Shown piece after piece: positions 45,917 to 55,800 of a stretch of 64,000 nucleotides of DNA. Location of the stretch: assembly GCF_039645985.1 (NCBI RefSeq), contig NZ_CP147919.1, forward strand, positions 2,294,001 to 2,358,000. Direction: 5' to 3'. The notes under the pieces were generated by a model. That model had not been told where the DNA came from and ran no database searches. It saw nothing but the letters and a program-made list of their open reading frames with translations. Numbering within the stretch: position 1 is the stretch's first letter; the number at the start of each line of letters is the position of its first letter. The position numbers and the translations under genes are program-made. Origin of the DNA: Sulfurimonas sp. HSL3-7. Its GTDB lineage: Bacteria; Campylobacterota; Campylobacteria; Campylobacterales; Sulfurimonadaceae.

Positions 45917-46690
45917 CTAACATCTGTTTTTTCTCCCCTTGTTGAACTCATCATTGTCCGATACATCTTTACATCCCGGATCGCTCATATCTACCAATCC
46001 GTCACCGTCATTGTCGATACCGTCACTGCATGCAGCAGCTGCCGGCGGCGGTGTGCTTCCGCCTGTGCCGGTGATGGAGAGCGATGACGAAGCGATCTGA
46101 GATGTTTTGATCTGGGATGCATCGAACATTGATTTGAATGATGCCGCCTCTGCGGAGCTGTCAGCAAAAAGATCCTGTGCAAAGGCGTAGCCAAGCGTCT
46201 GATAGAGCAGTTGCGTATCTGCCGTATAGGTACCGCCGGCCAGACCGCCGATGCGGTAGGTAACGGTATCGCTGCCACCGATAAAATCAACATCATCATA
46301 GGCACTTCCGACAACACGAAAGTCACTTGGTGCGGTGGTTTTATCGAAGCCTTTCGGCAGGATACGGTTGTCTTTCTTGTAGGTCATACCGCGCAGAAGA
46401 GTATAAGTCACTTCACCAAGGTTGTTGCCCATGACCATTTCATAAATCTGTACCTGCTCTTCCGAGGTGATAAGATCGTAATGCGGTTCAAATACTGTAC
46501 GGTCGGCATCGGAATCGGCACCGACAATACTTCCGTCTGCATTGACCTTTCCGGATTCAAAAACGACCTTGCCTGAACCATCTGTCACTTTAACATGCAG
46601 AAATGCCCGGCGTGACGGAAAGCTGGTAGGAAGTTTATGGCCTGTATTGCTGTTGATTTTCAAGGTCATTTCCATGACACCATCATCCAA
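45917..46690 (-). pseudogene. C-terminal remnant of a multihaem cytochrome c-type protein
   Basis: 257 codons from a TTG with no convincing ribosome site. Content matches the C-terminal part of large multihaem c-type cytochromes of sulfur and metal bacteria: NSNTGHKLPTSFPSRRAFLHV, VQIYEMVMGNNLGEVTYTLL, LYQTLGYAFAQDLF, ending in an Asp-rich module CSDGIDNDGDGLVDMSDPGC. No CxxCH haem site remains and no signal peptide; upstream frames are broken by stops (a TAA stands six codons before the TTG). Read as a 5'-deleted gene. If translated it would be a cytoplasmic fragment. Confidence 0.75.
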
Positions 46691-46896
46691 GGACTTTTAT
46701 ATATCTTCACACTGTCGGGGAACATGTAAAAGAGGATGAGCAAGGTTTTAAAAAGTGAGAAGAGCGTTTCTTGCAAGAATCCCAGGACCGGATATATGAT
46801 GAAAACGGGGAGAGATGGTCTATACCGGATATATAGAAGATGGCCACAGAGAAAAGGCTCGGCATCTGATTCAAAGTACAGAGAGAGCTTCTTTGG

Positions 46897-47661
46897 TTAG
46901 GACAGTTCTACCGCCTTTTTGTATGCCCTTTCAATAGCATCCATACAGGCCGCTCTGACATTGCCGTCTTCCAACGCACCGTACCCTGCTGCCGTCGTGC
47001 CGCCGGGACTCATCACACCGTCTTTCAAGAGAGCCGGATGAACATCCTGTATCAGTTCACCGAAACCGCCGAATAACCCACGCATGATCGCCATCGCGTC
47101 GTCACGTTTGAGCCCCTGCTTAACCGCCCCGTCGGTCAGTGCTTCGGCGATGAGAGCCAGATAGGCGGGACCTGAACCGGCCAGCCCGGTGGCGATATCG
47201 ATCTCTTTTTCACTTGAGAGCCAGCGCGTCGTACCGATTGCGCCGAAAAGCACCTCGGCATCCTCTTGGTAGTCTGCATCGCCGGTCAGCGTCGTCATGG
47301 AACGCTGTACTGTTGCGGCAAGATTTGGCATGGCGCGCACCACCGCTTCCGTCTTGATATGGTTTGCGAGCGCGGCCAGTGTCGTTCCGGCCAGCACAGA
47401 GTAGAGCACCTTTGCCCTGCCTCTAAGCTGCTGGCCGACTTCGACCAGGTTATACGGCTTGACGCACAGGAGCACCGTCTTTCCCTCGATATCGAAGTTG
47501 TTAAGAAACGATTTCTCTATCGAACAGCCGAGCGCCTCTTCAAAGGCCTCCAATTTTGCCATATTACGGCCAACCACCTCGATGGTATACTGATCTTTCA
47601 AGCCCTGGGCTATAGAGAGTGCCATGTTGCCGTTACCGATAAATGTGATTGTAGTTTTCAT
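46897..47661 (-). CDS. proC: Pyrroline-5-carboxylate reductase
   Basis: 254 residues. Last step of proline synthesis. NAD(P) site ITFIGNGNMALSIAQGL, VLLCVKPYNLVEV, RAMPNLAATV and the C-terminal GLAGSGPAYLALIAEALTDG and MSPGGTTAAGYGALE signature. Length normal. Single gene on the minus strand. Confidence 0.97.
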   Translation of the reverse strand: MKTTITFIGNGNMALSIAQGLKDQYTIEVVGRNMAKLEAFEEALGCSIEKSFLNNFDIEGKTVLLCVKPYNLVEVGQQLRGRAKVLYSVLAGTTLAALANHIKTEAVVRAMPNLAATVQRSMTTLTGDADYQEDAEVLFGAIGTTRWLSSEKEIDIATGLAGSGPAYLALIAEALTDGAVKQGLKRDDAMAIMRGLFGGFGELIQDVHPALLKDGVMSPGGTTAAGYGALEDGNVRAACMDAIERAYKKAVELS

Positions 47662-47781
47662 CTGTCATCTTTTATGTTTTACGTATTTTAACACAGAGTT
47701 TGAAAAGTCGTAAGCTGTGATTCTAAAAGAGAGTGAAGCGAACCAGAAGGTTCACCCCTGTCTGTTGAAGCTGAACTGAAA

Positions 47782-48681
47782 TTAAACTTTCAGTGAAAGA
47801 AGGTAATTGACGACGTTGTCGACAAAGGCATCATGTTTGCGCTCTTTGCCGTAAGCGATATAGAGCTTGCGCTCGATCTTGTGTCCTTTGATGCGGGCTT
47901 CAAACAGTGTCCCGTTTGCCACCTCATCCTGGATGACATGGCGGGAGATGACAGAGACGACAGGACGCGCAGCATCTTTCGGCGAGCGCATAACGGACTC
48001 TTTGATCGCTGTCGGGCTCTGTACAACACCGATAACGTTGAAGCTTGCGCACTCCACTCCGATCTCCTCAAAAGTCTCTGAAGTCAAACGGCGGGTATGC
48101 GACTTCTCATCGCGGCAGATCCAGTCAAAATTATACATATCTTCACGGCGAAGCTGTTTAGGGATCGGCTGGTTTGAGAAGACGACGAGTTCATCTTCCA
48201 TCCATTCGCGATAAATAATGCCATCTTTGAATACCGGTGATTCGATCAGAGCGATATCGATCTTTTTGTCTTCGATCGCGTCAATAAGCTCTTCGGACAT
48301 CCCAACATTCATATAAACTTCGTTGTTTATCTTCTCTTTGATCTCACCAAGGTAGCGAGGCATGATGTAATTGCCGATCGCATATGATGAGCCTATGACA
48401 AAAGTAAACTCCTTATTGATGATCTTCAATAACTCTTTTTCACTTGAGTTGATCGCTTTTTCAAGGCGGACTGCAATACGGTAAAGGTCTTCACCCTCTT
48501 TCGTCAATTTGATACCGTTTTTTTTACGCTCAACGATCTTCGTATCGAGATATTCTTCGATAAATTTGATCTGCTGCGTAACTGCAGGCTGAGAGATACC
48601 AAGCTTAGCAGAAGCTTTTGAAAAACTCTTCTCCTTGATAACCGTCAAAAACGTGTGGAGTTTGGCAAAATCTTTTAACAT
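47782..48681 (-). CDS. LysR-family transcriptional regulator
   Basis: 299 residues. Helix-turn-helix at about 18-40 (SFSKASAKLGISQPAVTQQI), linker helix, then a periplasmic-binding-type effector domain (about 90-299). CysB/CbbR-like in its N terminus. Divergent from uvrD across a 290-base AT-rich region where it could bind. Target unknown. Confidence 0.95.
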   Translation of the reverse strand: MLKDFAKLHTFLTVIKEKSFSKASAKLGISQPAVTQQIKFIEEYLDTKIVERKKNGIKLTKEGEDLYRIAVRLEKAINSSEKELLKIINKEFTFVIGSSYAIGNYIMPRYLGEIKEKINNEVYMNVGMSEELIDAIEDKKIDIALIESPVFKDGIIYREWMEDELVVFSNQPIPKQLRREDMYNFDWICRDEKSHTRRLTSETFEEIGVECASFNVIGVVQSPTAIKESVMRSPKDAARPVVSVISRHVIQDEVANGTLFEARIKGHKIERKLYIAYGKERKHDAFVDNVVNYLLSLKV

Positions 48682-48934
48682 AAGCTCTCCTTTTATATAA
48701 GATAATCTAAATTTTAAACATTATAACGTAGTATTATAAATAAATAGACATAAAAAGAATAACCTCTTCTTATTAATGTGATATTTTTACTATAATTCAA
48801 TAATATGATTTATATAAATAATCCGTAGAAAACATCATATAACTGTGATGTGCCACTTCCTGTACGAATCTGGTTTTAAAAGGTGTTCAATAAAGCAATA
48901 TGCCCTCTCTATACATTATTTAAATCTATTTGGA

Positions 48935-48940
48935 TATAAT
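48935..48940 (+). promoter_or_regulatory. -10 box (TATAAT) before uvrD
   Basis: TTTGGATATAATTAAAT places TATAAT 31 bases before the uvrD ATG, downstream of T-rich sequence. Lies in the LysR-uvrD divergent region. Confidence 0.45.
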
Positions 48941-48971
48941 TAAATATCTACGCTAAAAGATTACAGACTCT

Positions 48972-51020
48972 ATGGATAAAATTTTCAACAATTTAAACGA
49001 ATCTCAAAGTTCGGCTGTCAAACAGATTGACGGCCCCCTGCTTATCCTGGCGGGGGCAGGAAGCGGTAAAACCAAAACTATTACCTCCCGTCTAGCCTAT
49101 CTTTTAGATATCGTCGGTATCGCTCCCAATAATACACTGACGCTGACATTTACCAATAAAGCGGCTAAAGAGATGCAGGAACGTGCATTTGCCATGATCA
49201 ATCCGACTTCATATCCGCCGCTGCTGTGTACCTTCCACAAATTCGGTCTTCTCTTTTTAAAATTCAATATCCATCTTTTGGGGCGTCTGAACAATTTTGT
49301 CGTGATCGATACGGATGACAAAAAACGGATTTTGAAAAAGATCAACGCCGAATTGCCTTTACCGCTTATTGCCAGCGAGATTTCCCGGTACAAAAACTCT
49401 CTGATCACACCTGAGCAGGCCTATGCACAGGCTGAACTCAAGAACTACAAACAGATCGCCAAGATCTATGAAGAGTATGAGGCTTATCTTTTAGAGAACA
49501 ACCTTGTCGATTTTGATGATCTGCTCGCACTCACCTACCGGCTTCTAGATGAAAATGAAGAGCTTGCACAACGTACCAGCGAACAGTACCAGTACATCAT
49601 GATCGATGAGTATCAGGACACCAACGAACTGCAGTTCCGCCTGCTTCAGAAGCTTTGTATGACACATGACAACCTCTGTGTCGTCGGCGATGACGACCAG
49701 AGTATCTATGGCTGGCGCGGGGCACATGTTCGCAATATCCTGGAGTTTCACGAGGATTTTGAAAACACCACCGTTGTCAAACTTGAGCACAACTACCGTT
49801 CACGTGCTGCCATCTTGGAGGTTGCTAACGAGCTGATCCAGCATAACCGCTCCCGTCTTGGCAAGAAGCTGATCCCGACCCGGGAAGGCGGCGACGCTGT
49901 TGTTACATTGAGCTCCAATGATGAGAACGAGGAAGCGCGCAAGATCGCAGCCAAGATCGCAGCACTTATCAACAAAGGGGTCGCACCCCGAGAGATCGCC
50001 GTACTCTATCGTGTCAATGCCCTTTCACGTTCACTCGAAGAGGGGCTTAACCGTGCCGGGATCCCTTATAAACTGGTAGGTGGCCTGCGGTTTTACGATC
50101 GCGCCGAGGTCAAGGACCTGATCTCCTATCTTCGTCTCGTCACCAACCCGCATGACAACTTTTCGATGAAGCGCATTATCAACAAGCCTAAACGCGGCCT
50201 CGGCAAGGCCAGCGTCGAGAAGGTGGAGTTGGCAGCAATAGCCCAACAGGTTTCGATGTACGACTTTATCAAGAACAGTTCTATCGCAGAGCTCGAAGCA
50301 TTGGTCAAAAAGAAGAATACCCAGACGCTCAAAAAATTCGCCGAAGATATAGACGAAGTCGTCATGATCGCCGAACATTCGACCTACGATTTCATCGATG
50401 CCCTCGAAGATCGTTTCAGACTCAAGGATATCTATAAGAACATGCCGGACGAGACTGAACGTGTCGCCAATATGGATGAGTTTTACGGCCTCTTCCGCGA
50501 CTTCATCAAGCAGTCTCCCGAGGCGACGCTCGACGAGTTCCTGAACGAGCTTACACTTCAGAGCGATCAGGACGAAGTCGAGGGCGAGAGCATCTACATC
50601 ATGAGTATCCATGCCTCCAAAGGACTCGAGTTCGAGCACCTCTTCATCATCGGTCTCGAAGAGGGGTTCCTGCCGCTGATCGGCGACGGCAGCGACACCG
50701 AAGAGGAGCGCCGCCTTGGCTATGTCGCCTTTACCCGTGCCAAAGACACGCTGACCCTCTCACATGTCAACAGCCGCTTCTACAAAGGGCGCCGTACGGA
50801 CCTGAACAAAAGCCGTTTTCTGACCGAAGCAGGTCTGTGTGAAGGTTCGCTCAAAGTCGAACAGAACACCGCTTTCAAAAAGGGCGACCTCGTCCGCCAC
50901 AAGATCTTCGGTCCGGGACGCGTGCTCGGTGTCTCCAAGGCGGGGCGCGAGTTCAAACTCAAGATCAACTTCGGCGGAACCCAGCGCGATATTCTCGCCT
51001 CGTTTGTGGAGCGCCTCTAA
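48972..51020 (+). CDS. uvrD: UvrD/Rep/PcrA-type DNA helicase
   Basis: 682 residues, superfamily 1A 3'-5' helicase for excision repair and replication-conflict removal. Motifs: LAGAGSGKTKTITSRLAYL (I), LTFTNKAAKEMQERA (Ia), IMIDEYQDTNELQFRLL (II), GDDDQSIYGWRGA (III), KLEHNYRSRAAILEVANEL (IV), SIHASKGLEFEHLFIIG (V), RLGYVAFTRAKDTLTLSH (VI). C-terminal Tudor-like KGDLVRHKIFGPGRVLGV that contacts RNA polymerase in PcrA. First of uvrD-truB-ispE. Confidence 0.96.
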   Translation: MDKIFNNLNESQSSAVKQIDGPLLILAGAGSGKTKTITSRLAYLLDIVGIAPNNTLTLTFTNKAAKEMQERAFAMINPTSYPPLLCTFHKFGLLFLKFNIHLLGRLNNFVVIDTDDKKRILKKINAELPLPLIASEISRYKNSLITPEQAYAQAELKNYKQIAKIYEEYEAYLLENNLVDFDDLLALTYRLLDENEELAQRTSEQYQYIMIDEYQDTNELQFRLLQKLCMTHDNLCVVGDDDQSIYGWRGAHVRNILEFHEDFENTTVVKLEHNYRSRAAILEVANELIQHNRSRLGKKLIPTREGGDAVVTLSSNDENEEARKIAAKIAALINKGVAPREIAVLYRVNALSRSLEEGLNRAGIPYKLVGGLRFYDRAEVKDLISYLRLVTNPHDNFSMKRIINKPKRGLGKASVEKVELAAIAQQVSMYDFIKNSSIAELEALVKKKNTQTLKKFAEDIDEVVMIAEHSTYDFIDALEDRFRLKDIYKNMPDETERVANMDEFYGLFRDFIKQSPEATLDEFLNELTLQSDQDEVEGESIYIMSIHASKGLEFEHLFIIGLEEGFLPLIGDGSDTEEERRLGYVAFTRAKDTLTLSHVNSRFYKGRRTDLNKSRFLTEAGLCEGSLKVEQNTAFKKGDLVRHKIFGPGRVLGVSKAGREFKLKINFGGTQRDILASFVERL

Positions 51021-51023
51021 AAA

Positions 51024-51881
51024 ATGGCCAAACTCAAACGCGACAATATCGACCGCCTCTTTGTGGCGTACAAGCCCTCAGGCGTCGGTTCGAACAAATT
51101 CCTTTCCCAGCTCAAATGGAAATACAATGCGGCCAAAGCCGGTTTTTCAGGGACACTGGACCCCTTTGCCAAAGGGATCCTGATCGTCGCCTTCGGCAAA
51201 TACACCTCCCTCTTCCGTTTTCTGGACAAAACACCCAAAAGCTACCGTGCGACCCTCTGGCTGGGGGCACACTCCGACACGCTGGATATCGAGGCCGTCT
51301 CAAAGATCGACATGATCGAACCGCTGGATGAGCAGAAGGTCAACGAGGCCGTCAAATCGCTAGAAGGCGGGCTGGAGTACCACCCGCCGATCTTCAGCGC
51401 CAAGAAGATCGACGGCAGACGTGCCTATGACCTCGCCCGTGAGGGCAAGGAGGTCAAACTCAACACCATCCACTCCACGATATATAAGACGAAGCTGCTG
51501 CACTACTGCCACCCCTTCGTCACGTTTGAAGCGACCGTCTCGGAAGGGACCTATATACGCTCTCTTGGACGCCTGATTGCTGAGCGGCTTGAGGTACCCG
51601 GCGGCATTCTCTCCGCCTTGGAGCGCCTACATGAGGGACAGTTCCACTATGAGCACGAAAAGGCGCTCGACATCAAAAAATGTCTCAATATGCCACAAAA
51701 CGTCTACACCAAAGAGAATAGTACTATACTCTTGGGACAGAAGCTTCACCGAGAAGATTTTGAAGTGACTGAAAACGGGACATACTGGGTCGACAATGGC
51801 GACAGTATCTCTATCTTTGAGTTCGACGATGAGGGTGTCCACTACCTTTTAAACAGAGTGAGTCTGCATGAAGAGTTATAA
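51024..51881 (+). CDS. truB: tRNA pseudouridine(55) synthase
   Basis: 285 residues. Forms pseudouridine 55 in the T loop. DRLFVAYKPSGVGSNKFL, catalytic Asp in GFSGTLDPFAKGIL, YHPPIFSAKKIDGRRAYDLAR and EGTYIRSLGRLIAE. Three bases after uvrD; overlaps ispE by 14 bases. Confidence 0.96.
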   Translation: MAKLKRDNIDRLFVAYKPSGVGSNKFLSQLKWKYNAAKAGFSGTLDPFAKGILIVAFGKYTSLFRFLDKTPKSYRATLWLGAHSDTLDIEAVSKIDMIEPLDEQKVNEAVKSLEGGLEYHPPIFSAKKIDGRRAYDLAREGKEVKLNTIHSTIYKTKLLHYCHPFVTFEATVSEGTYIRSLGRLIAERLEVPGGILSALERLHEGQFHYEHEKALDIKKCLNMPQNVYTKENSTILLGQKLHREDFEVTENGTYWVDNGDSISIFEFDDEGVHYLLNRVSLHEEL

Positions 51882-52635
51882 AGCCTATGCCAAAGTCAAC
51901 ATCTTTTTAAAGGTCACCGGAAAACGCGGTGACTACCACGAGATCCTCTCGCGTTTTGTTCTGGTAAACGACCTCTACGACACCCTCACCTTTGCACCGA
52001 AAGATAACGAGGACTTCGTCATCGATGGCGACTTTAACTGTGAGACCTCACAAAACACCATATATAAAGCCTTTAAAGCCCTTTTGGAAGCCACCAGGTC
52101 GGAGAGTCTGAAACGTCTTATGCAGAGCCATGCCATAAAGGTCGAGAAGAAGATACCCTCCTTCGCCGGACTCGGCGGCGGCAGCTCCGATGCTGCCACC
52201 TACCTGCTGATGTGCAACGAAGTGCTTCACCTGGGACTCAGCCGCGACGAACTGGCTGCTATAGGGTCCAAAGTCGGCGCCGATGTTCCTTTCTTTGTCT
52301 ACGGCTACCAAAGTGCCAACGTCTCCGGCATCGGCGAGATCGTCAAACCCTTCGATGAACCGCCGTTGCATATTAAGACCGTTACGCCGAAGATCGAGAT
52401 ATCGACACCAAAGGTCTATCAGGCCTTTCGTGAACACTTCTACAAAGAACTGAGCATTGACAAGCAGTACAGATTTGCCGAAATGCCTTCGCTCGAAGTA
52501 TTGAAACAGATGACGCCGACCGAGGCAAACGACCTCTTCGAACCGGCACTCCTTCTCTACCCCAAACTTGAACAGCACCGTAAAGAGGGATGGTACTTCT
52601 CCGGCAGTGGCAGCAGCTTTTTTGCGGTGGAGTAG
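51868..52635 (+). CDS. ispE: 4-diphosphocytidyl-2-C-methyl-D-erythritol kinase
   Basis: 255 residues, GHMP kinase of the MEP isoprenoid pathway. KAYAKVNIFLKVTGKRGDYH at the N terminus, ATP loop PSFAGLGGGSSDAATYL, KVGADVPFFVYG and the C-terminal FSGSGSSFFAVE. Coupled to truB. No csrA or smpB follows as in Campylobacter (from memory). Confidence 0.96.
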   Translation: MKSYKAYAKVNIFLKVTGKRGDYHEILSRFVLVNDLYDTLTFAPKDNEDFVIDGDFNCETSQNTIYKAFKALLEATRSESLKRLMQSHAIKVEKKIPSFAGLGGGSSDAATYLLMCNEVLHLGLSRDELAAIGSKVGADVPFFVYGYQSANVSGIGEIVKPFDEPPLHIKTVTPKIEISTPKVYQAFREHFYKELSIDKQYRFAEMPSLEVLKQMTPTEANDLFEPALLLYPKLEQHRKEGWYFSGSGSSFFAVE

Positions 52636-52822
52636 AAACTACACTATTTTTGCTCTATATCTCTATCTATACTCTCACATTAAAATAGGGAAGCAAAGAA
52701 AATAAGTTCCGTAACTTATATACTTAGTCTATAAAGCGAACAGTCTGTATATTTGAAAGTTCAAGACAAAAGGATCTGGATTAATATTGGTAACTGAACA
52801 CTCCTCCCGTCTTTGACTATTT

Positions 52823-55800
52823 TTACTGTTGCATTGCTGTCAAACCGGTAAAGTCCACTACTTGCAATATGTTTTTACTCCCTACCAACATGAAAGAGCT
52901 GTTAGGAATCTGTGCAAATGTTGTCACAGGACTCCTCAATATCTTCTCTCCTAATATAATCTCTCTTCTATCTGCAGAAATACTCAACAGACCAAGCAAA
53001 TAGTCTCCGCCAAACAATAAAGAGCTGTTATCTGATAGCAGTTGCATATGATTGATACTGAAGTAACTCTCTCCATCTTCATAATTGGAATCATTATACG
53101 AAGCAAGCTCGTTTCGATTAACATCATTAATTATGAGTCCCGCCGAGTCACCACCACCATAGTACATACTCTTATTGTCTTCATCAAATATCAATTCTTT
53201 TATATTAGCTGGAAACTCAACGACTTGTGTCGCATCTTCAATACTTTCTTGACTCATTGTTGAAAGTGCGAAGAAGTCTTGAATGTTGACGCGTGTAACA
53301 TATTGAGGTAAAGATTCATATCGTTTATGCATCTCAATGTCTGCATAAGCCCCATCCTCTGAAAACTTAATACTCGTGATCTCTCTTTGAGGATCTTCAA
53401 ACAACTCTATCTCAGAGACAAGAACACTCACGTTTACTATAACTGTAGCCGTCTCTGATTGTCCGTATCGATTTGAGGCATCGACGCTAAGTGAAAATGT
53501 TGGTGTACTAAAGTGATGCAGTTCAATCCCTCCGGAGAAAGTGATCTCTCCACTTTTGTTCACCTGAAAATATTCAGCACCATCACCATTCAGAGAGATA
53601 GCCTCTATACTGTTAGCATCATCAACGCCAAGGTCTAAACTACCTACTACCGTGCCAGCACTGCTCATGCTGTTAATCGAACCTTTAAAGTCTGCGATTA
53701 CCGGCACACTGTGAACACTAATGGTAGCGTTTACCTCCCGCGTGCCAATAGTGTTAGAAACATTTATCTGCAGTTGGTACAAAGCCGGGCCGGAGAACAG
53801 CGATGACACGGTACGAACAGTACCCGCACTGTCTATACTAAACTTCTCTGCGCCCTCGCCTGCCAATGAAAAGCCGGTGATTCCGCTGCCGCTATATACG
53901 ACTTCGACCTGCCCGACGACGGTATTAATGGACGCATCTGCTTCTACAGTTGCTTTGAACGGCAATATGCCAGGTACTTTTTCCTGATGCTCAAACCCAC
54001 CAACATTGACAAGGTGAATTCCGGAGTTTCCGGATGCTACTATAGCTTGATCAGTATTCCCCAACAATGCTACATCTTTGATGCCGCCAGGAACCGCTAT
54101 CGAACCTAGCAGTTGCAAGGCCGTGACATCGGCAACATCGACAACATGCAGTTGTGATCCGCCAAGATAGAGGTAGTTATTACCATAAGAAAGAGTTGTT
54201 ATCGGCTCAGGAAGTATAAGACTCGAAATCAGTTCAGGTCGCATTATATCTTGAAGATTGTACAACTTCAAAAGCGATTGTCCTTCTGGCGTGTGACCCG
54301 TTACGAATAAATAGCGATTGTCCTTCGATAGTGTCATTTTCGCATCATAAGGTGCTAGTATCGTACTGGTTATATTTATAATGGAAAGATCACCGATGTC
54401 ATAAATATCAATATTTTCGTAATTACCAGAAACGAACATATACTTTTCATCCGATGAAACAACGACACCCCGCCTGTTCTGTGTATAAACCTCATACAAT
54501 GAACCCAATGTCCCATTGTCTTCAATTTTTAGGATATCGATATAGTCATAGGTACCGACAAACACCATGTTTTTCAACGGTAGTATTTCTATAAAATTAA
54601 AATAATTCTCTATGCTGTAAGTATCCAGATAAAGAGGTGATACGGAGGGCTCCGTATCAAAAAGTTCCATTTTCTTATAGCTTCCTACTACAAGATTTGA
54701 GCCGGCTTCATTGATGGCAATACCGGAAACTCGCCCATAGTTACCAGATGTTCTGCCGACAAAAGAGAGTTTGTCTTTTTGTGAAAAGTCGACAATAGCG
54801 GCACCATAATAGTTGTTATCAGCCACATAGGCGACACTGCTGTTTTTGTCGATTGCCAACTCTACCGCATTGTCTACAGTATCAAGTGTCGCGACGATGC
54901 GATCTTGCACTTCTATCTCCAACAATGCCAAACTCTCTCCGTTGACTACAATGCTAAGATCGTAAAACGCTTGTTCACTCGCATTTAGCAGGGTATCATT
55001 TGCTACGAACAGCGCACCTTCTTTGGTGATATTGAAGTCTTCGCTTCCGAGGCCGCTAAGCGCAATAGTGGCAATTTGAGTGCCGTTTTCTTTAATTTTC
55101 AACCGGCCTATCTTTGTACCCCCGACCAAACCGTCGAGCAAGGTTAGGTCCAAGGAATCGACGGTCGGCGTCCTTTTAAGTTTTACTGCAATATTGATTG
55201 GCAAGCTACTGCCATGAGCATTGGTTGCTATAGCACTTAACTGGTATAAATTTTTTGAGAAGTAATTTAACTCCACACCATCCCTAAGATATACCATGCC
55301 ATCTAAATCAATCCTAAACGTTGTGTTATCATCCAGAACGACTTTGCTGATTGGGGCGTCTCCAGGTGTGCCCATCTTTAAGAATGCGACGAGAGAACCG
55401 GCACTTATATTATCGTCGACAACGACTTCAACACTTTCGGCTTCAGGTGCGTCGAGTACATTTTCAACAACAACCATAAATTTTGATTCTGATGTATACT
55501 CTTGTGAATTTACACAAAGTGTTAAGTCGTATACCTTTTGTCGTTCAAAATCTATTGCTGCTCCATCTTTAAATCCCACAAAACCCGTTGAGTTTATCTC
55601 AAACAACTCACTGCCATCTCCGCTTAAACTGAAGCGAGCTTCTCCCTCAGGCAAACCAACATCAAGTTTCAAGCCAAAATCACGCAAGATGCTATCTTCG
55701 CCTACAGAAACGACATATTGCAGCAAAATAGATTCGTATACGATTTTATACGCATCTGCATAGATATCTTGACCATGATAGATTTTTTGCGCAACAGGTT

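Noticed and set aside
45760-45966. 68-codon minus-strand frame after the tRNA genes
   Set aside because: No ribosome site, no recognisable composition, overlaps the cytochrome remnant's end.
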